DNA of 64,000 nucleotides from Pithys albifrons albifrons (lineage: Eukaryota > Chordata > Aves > Passeriformes > Thamnophilidae), in contig NC_092467.1 in NCBI RefSeq assembly GCF_047495875.1, forward strand, positions 26,476,066 through 26,540,065. Direction: 5' to 3'. The position numbers were made by a program, and so were the translations under genes. Positions 63,743 to 64,000 of this stretch are shown in pieces. The number at the start of each line of letters is the position of its first letter. Positions within the stretch are counted from its first letter, which is position 1. Under the pieces are notes generated by a model. It made no database searches, was not told where the DNA came from, and saw only the letters and a program-made list of their open reading frames with translations.

Positions 63743-64000
63743 ATCTTCAGTGAAATAACAATGCAAAAATGTGATCCTTTTCCTATACCCACAAGGCTGG
63801 GAGAAAGCATGCCTGGTGTCAGAAGGATGCAAAATTACAGGAAAAGAGCTTCCTTCCACAAAACAAACCTGTGTCTTGGGAGGAGTTTGACTTCTACAAC
63901 TATGGATTTTTTCTGGGGATTATTATTTTTTTCTCTGCCTGTGAAGGTTAAATGAATAATTATTTCAAGATCTCAGTCTGAGAAAAACATTTATTTCCAA

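Larger units (their letters stand above)
59606..64000. other. Non-coding stretch
   Basis: No gene is seen. A cluster of short GGGCCAAA-type direct repeats lies at about 60389-60425, an old palindromic element at 61596-61715 and a (GTCT)n run at 63727-63742. The segment around 62880-62940 (with 'cctcctatcataatgtctga' and 'cccaaagtgctttgta') recalls old amniote repeats but is too short to assign. Confidence 0.6.

Noticed and set aside
1..64000. CRISPR arrays, tRNA or rRNA genes, and bacterial or phage-type systems
   Set aside because: No regularly spaced direct repeats, no cloverleaf-like segments and no rRNA landmarks were seen. Avian retroelements show this is vertebrate nuclear DNA.

Overview
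The window looks like a stretch of avian, most likely passerine, nuclear genome. It is AT-rich and has no bacterial-style gene packing. Its recognisable interspersed repeats are CR1 LINE 3' ends, including the typical avian tail, an avian-style ERV solo LTR, and remnants of older amniote CR1/L3-type LINEs and small palindromic elements. No protein-coding gene, rRNA or tRNA could be supported. The longest open frames, up to about 147 codons, match no family I know and look like chance or repeat-derived frames. The window is therefore intergenic or deep intronic DNA.

Layout. 1-15 kb: unique AT-rich sequence with a CR1 fragment (3.8 kb), a 24-bp perfect palindrome (0.8 kb), a small CpG-rich patch (5.4 kb) and blocks that resemble conserved regulatory DNA (about 8.95-9.34, 12.94-13.02 and 14.3-14.7 kb). 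15-40 kb: mostly unique sequence with simple repeats, an AT microsatellite at 32 kb and a CR1 tail at 36.3 kb. Three groups of splice-site-bounded segments could be exons: minus strand at 15.5 kb; plus strand at 27.2, 30.6 and 31.2 kb; plus strand at 39.4 kb. 46.7-47.6 kb: an ancient CR1/L3-type LINE remnant carrying an identical 249-bp tandem duplication. 48.1 kb: a minus-strand CR1. 51.5-52.5 kb: a regulatory-looking block and a possible 33-nt microexon. 54.3-55.5 kb: a younger CR1 apparently nested in an older CR1. 56.6 and 61.6 kb: two old palindromic elements. 58.85-59.56 kb: a complete 717-bp solo LTR with target-site duplication.

I did not find a previously undescribed biological system. 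The strongest observations are the identical tandem duplication inside an old LINE, the solo LTR whose target-site duplication differs by one CpG-type transition, and the nested LINE. The candidate exons and regulatory blocks are hypotheses that need expression or conservation data. All repeat family names come from remembered consensus features, not from a database search.
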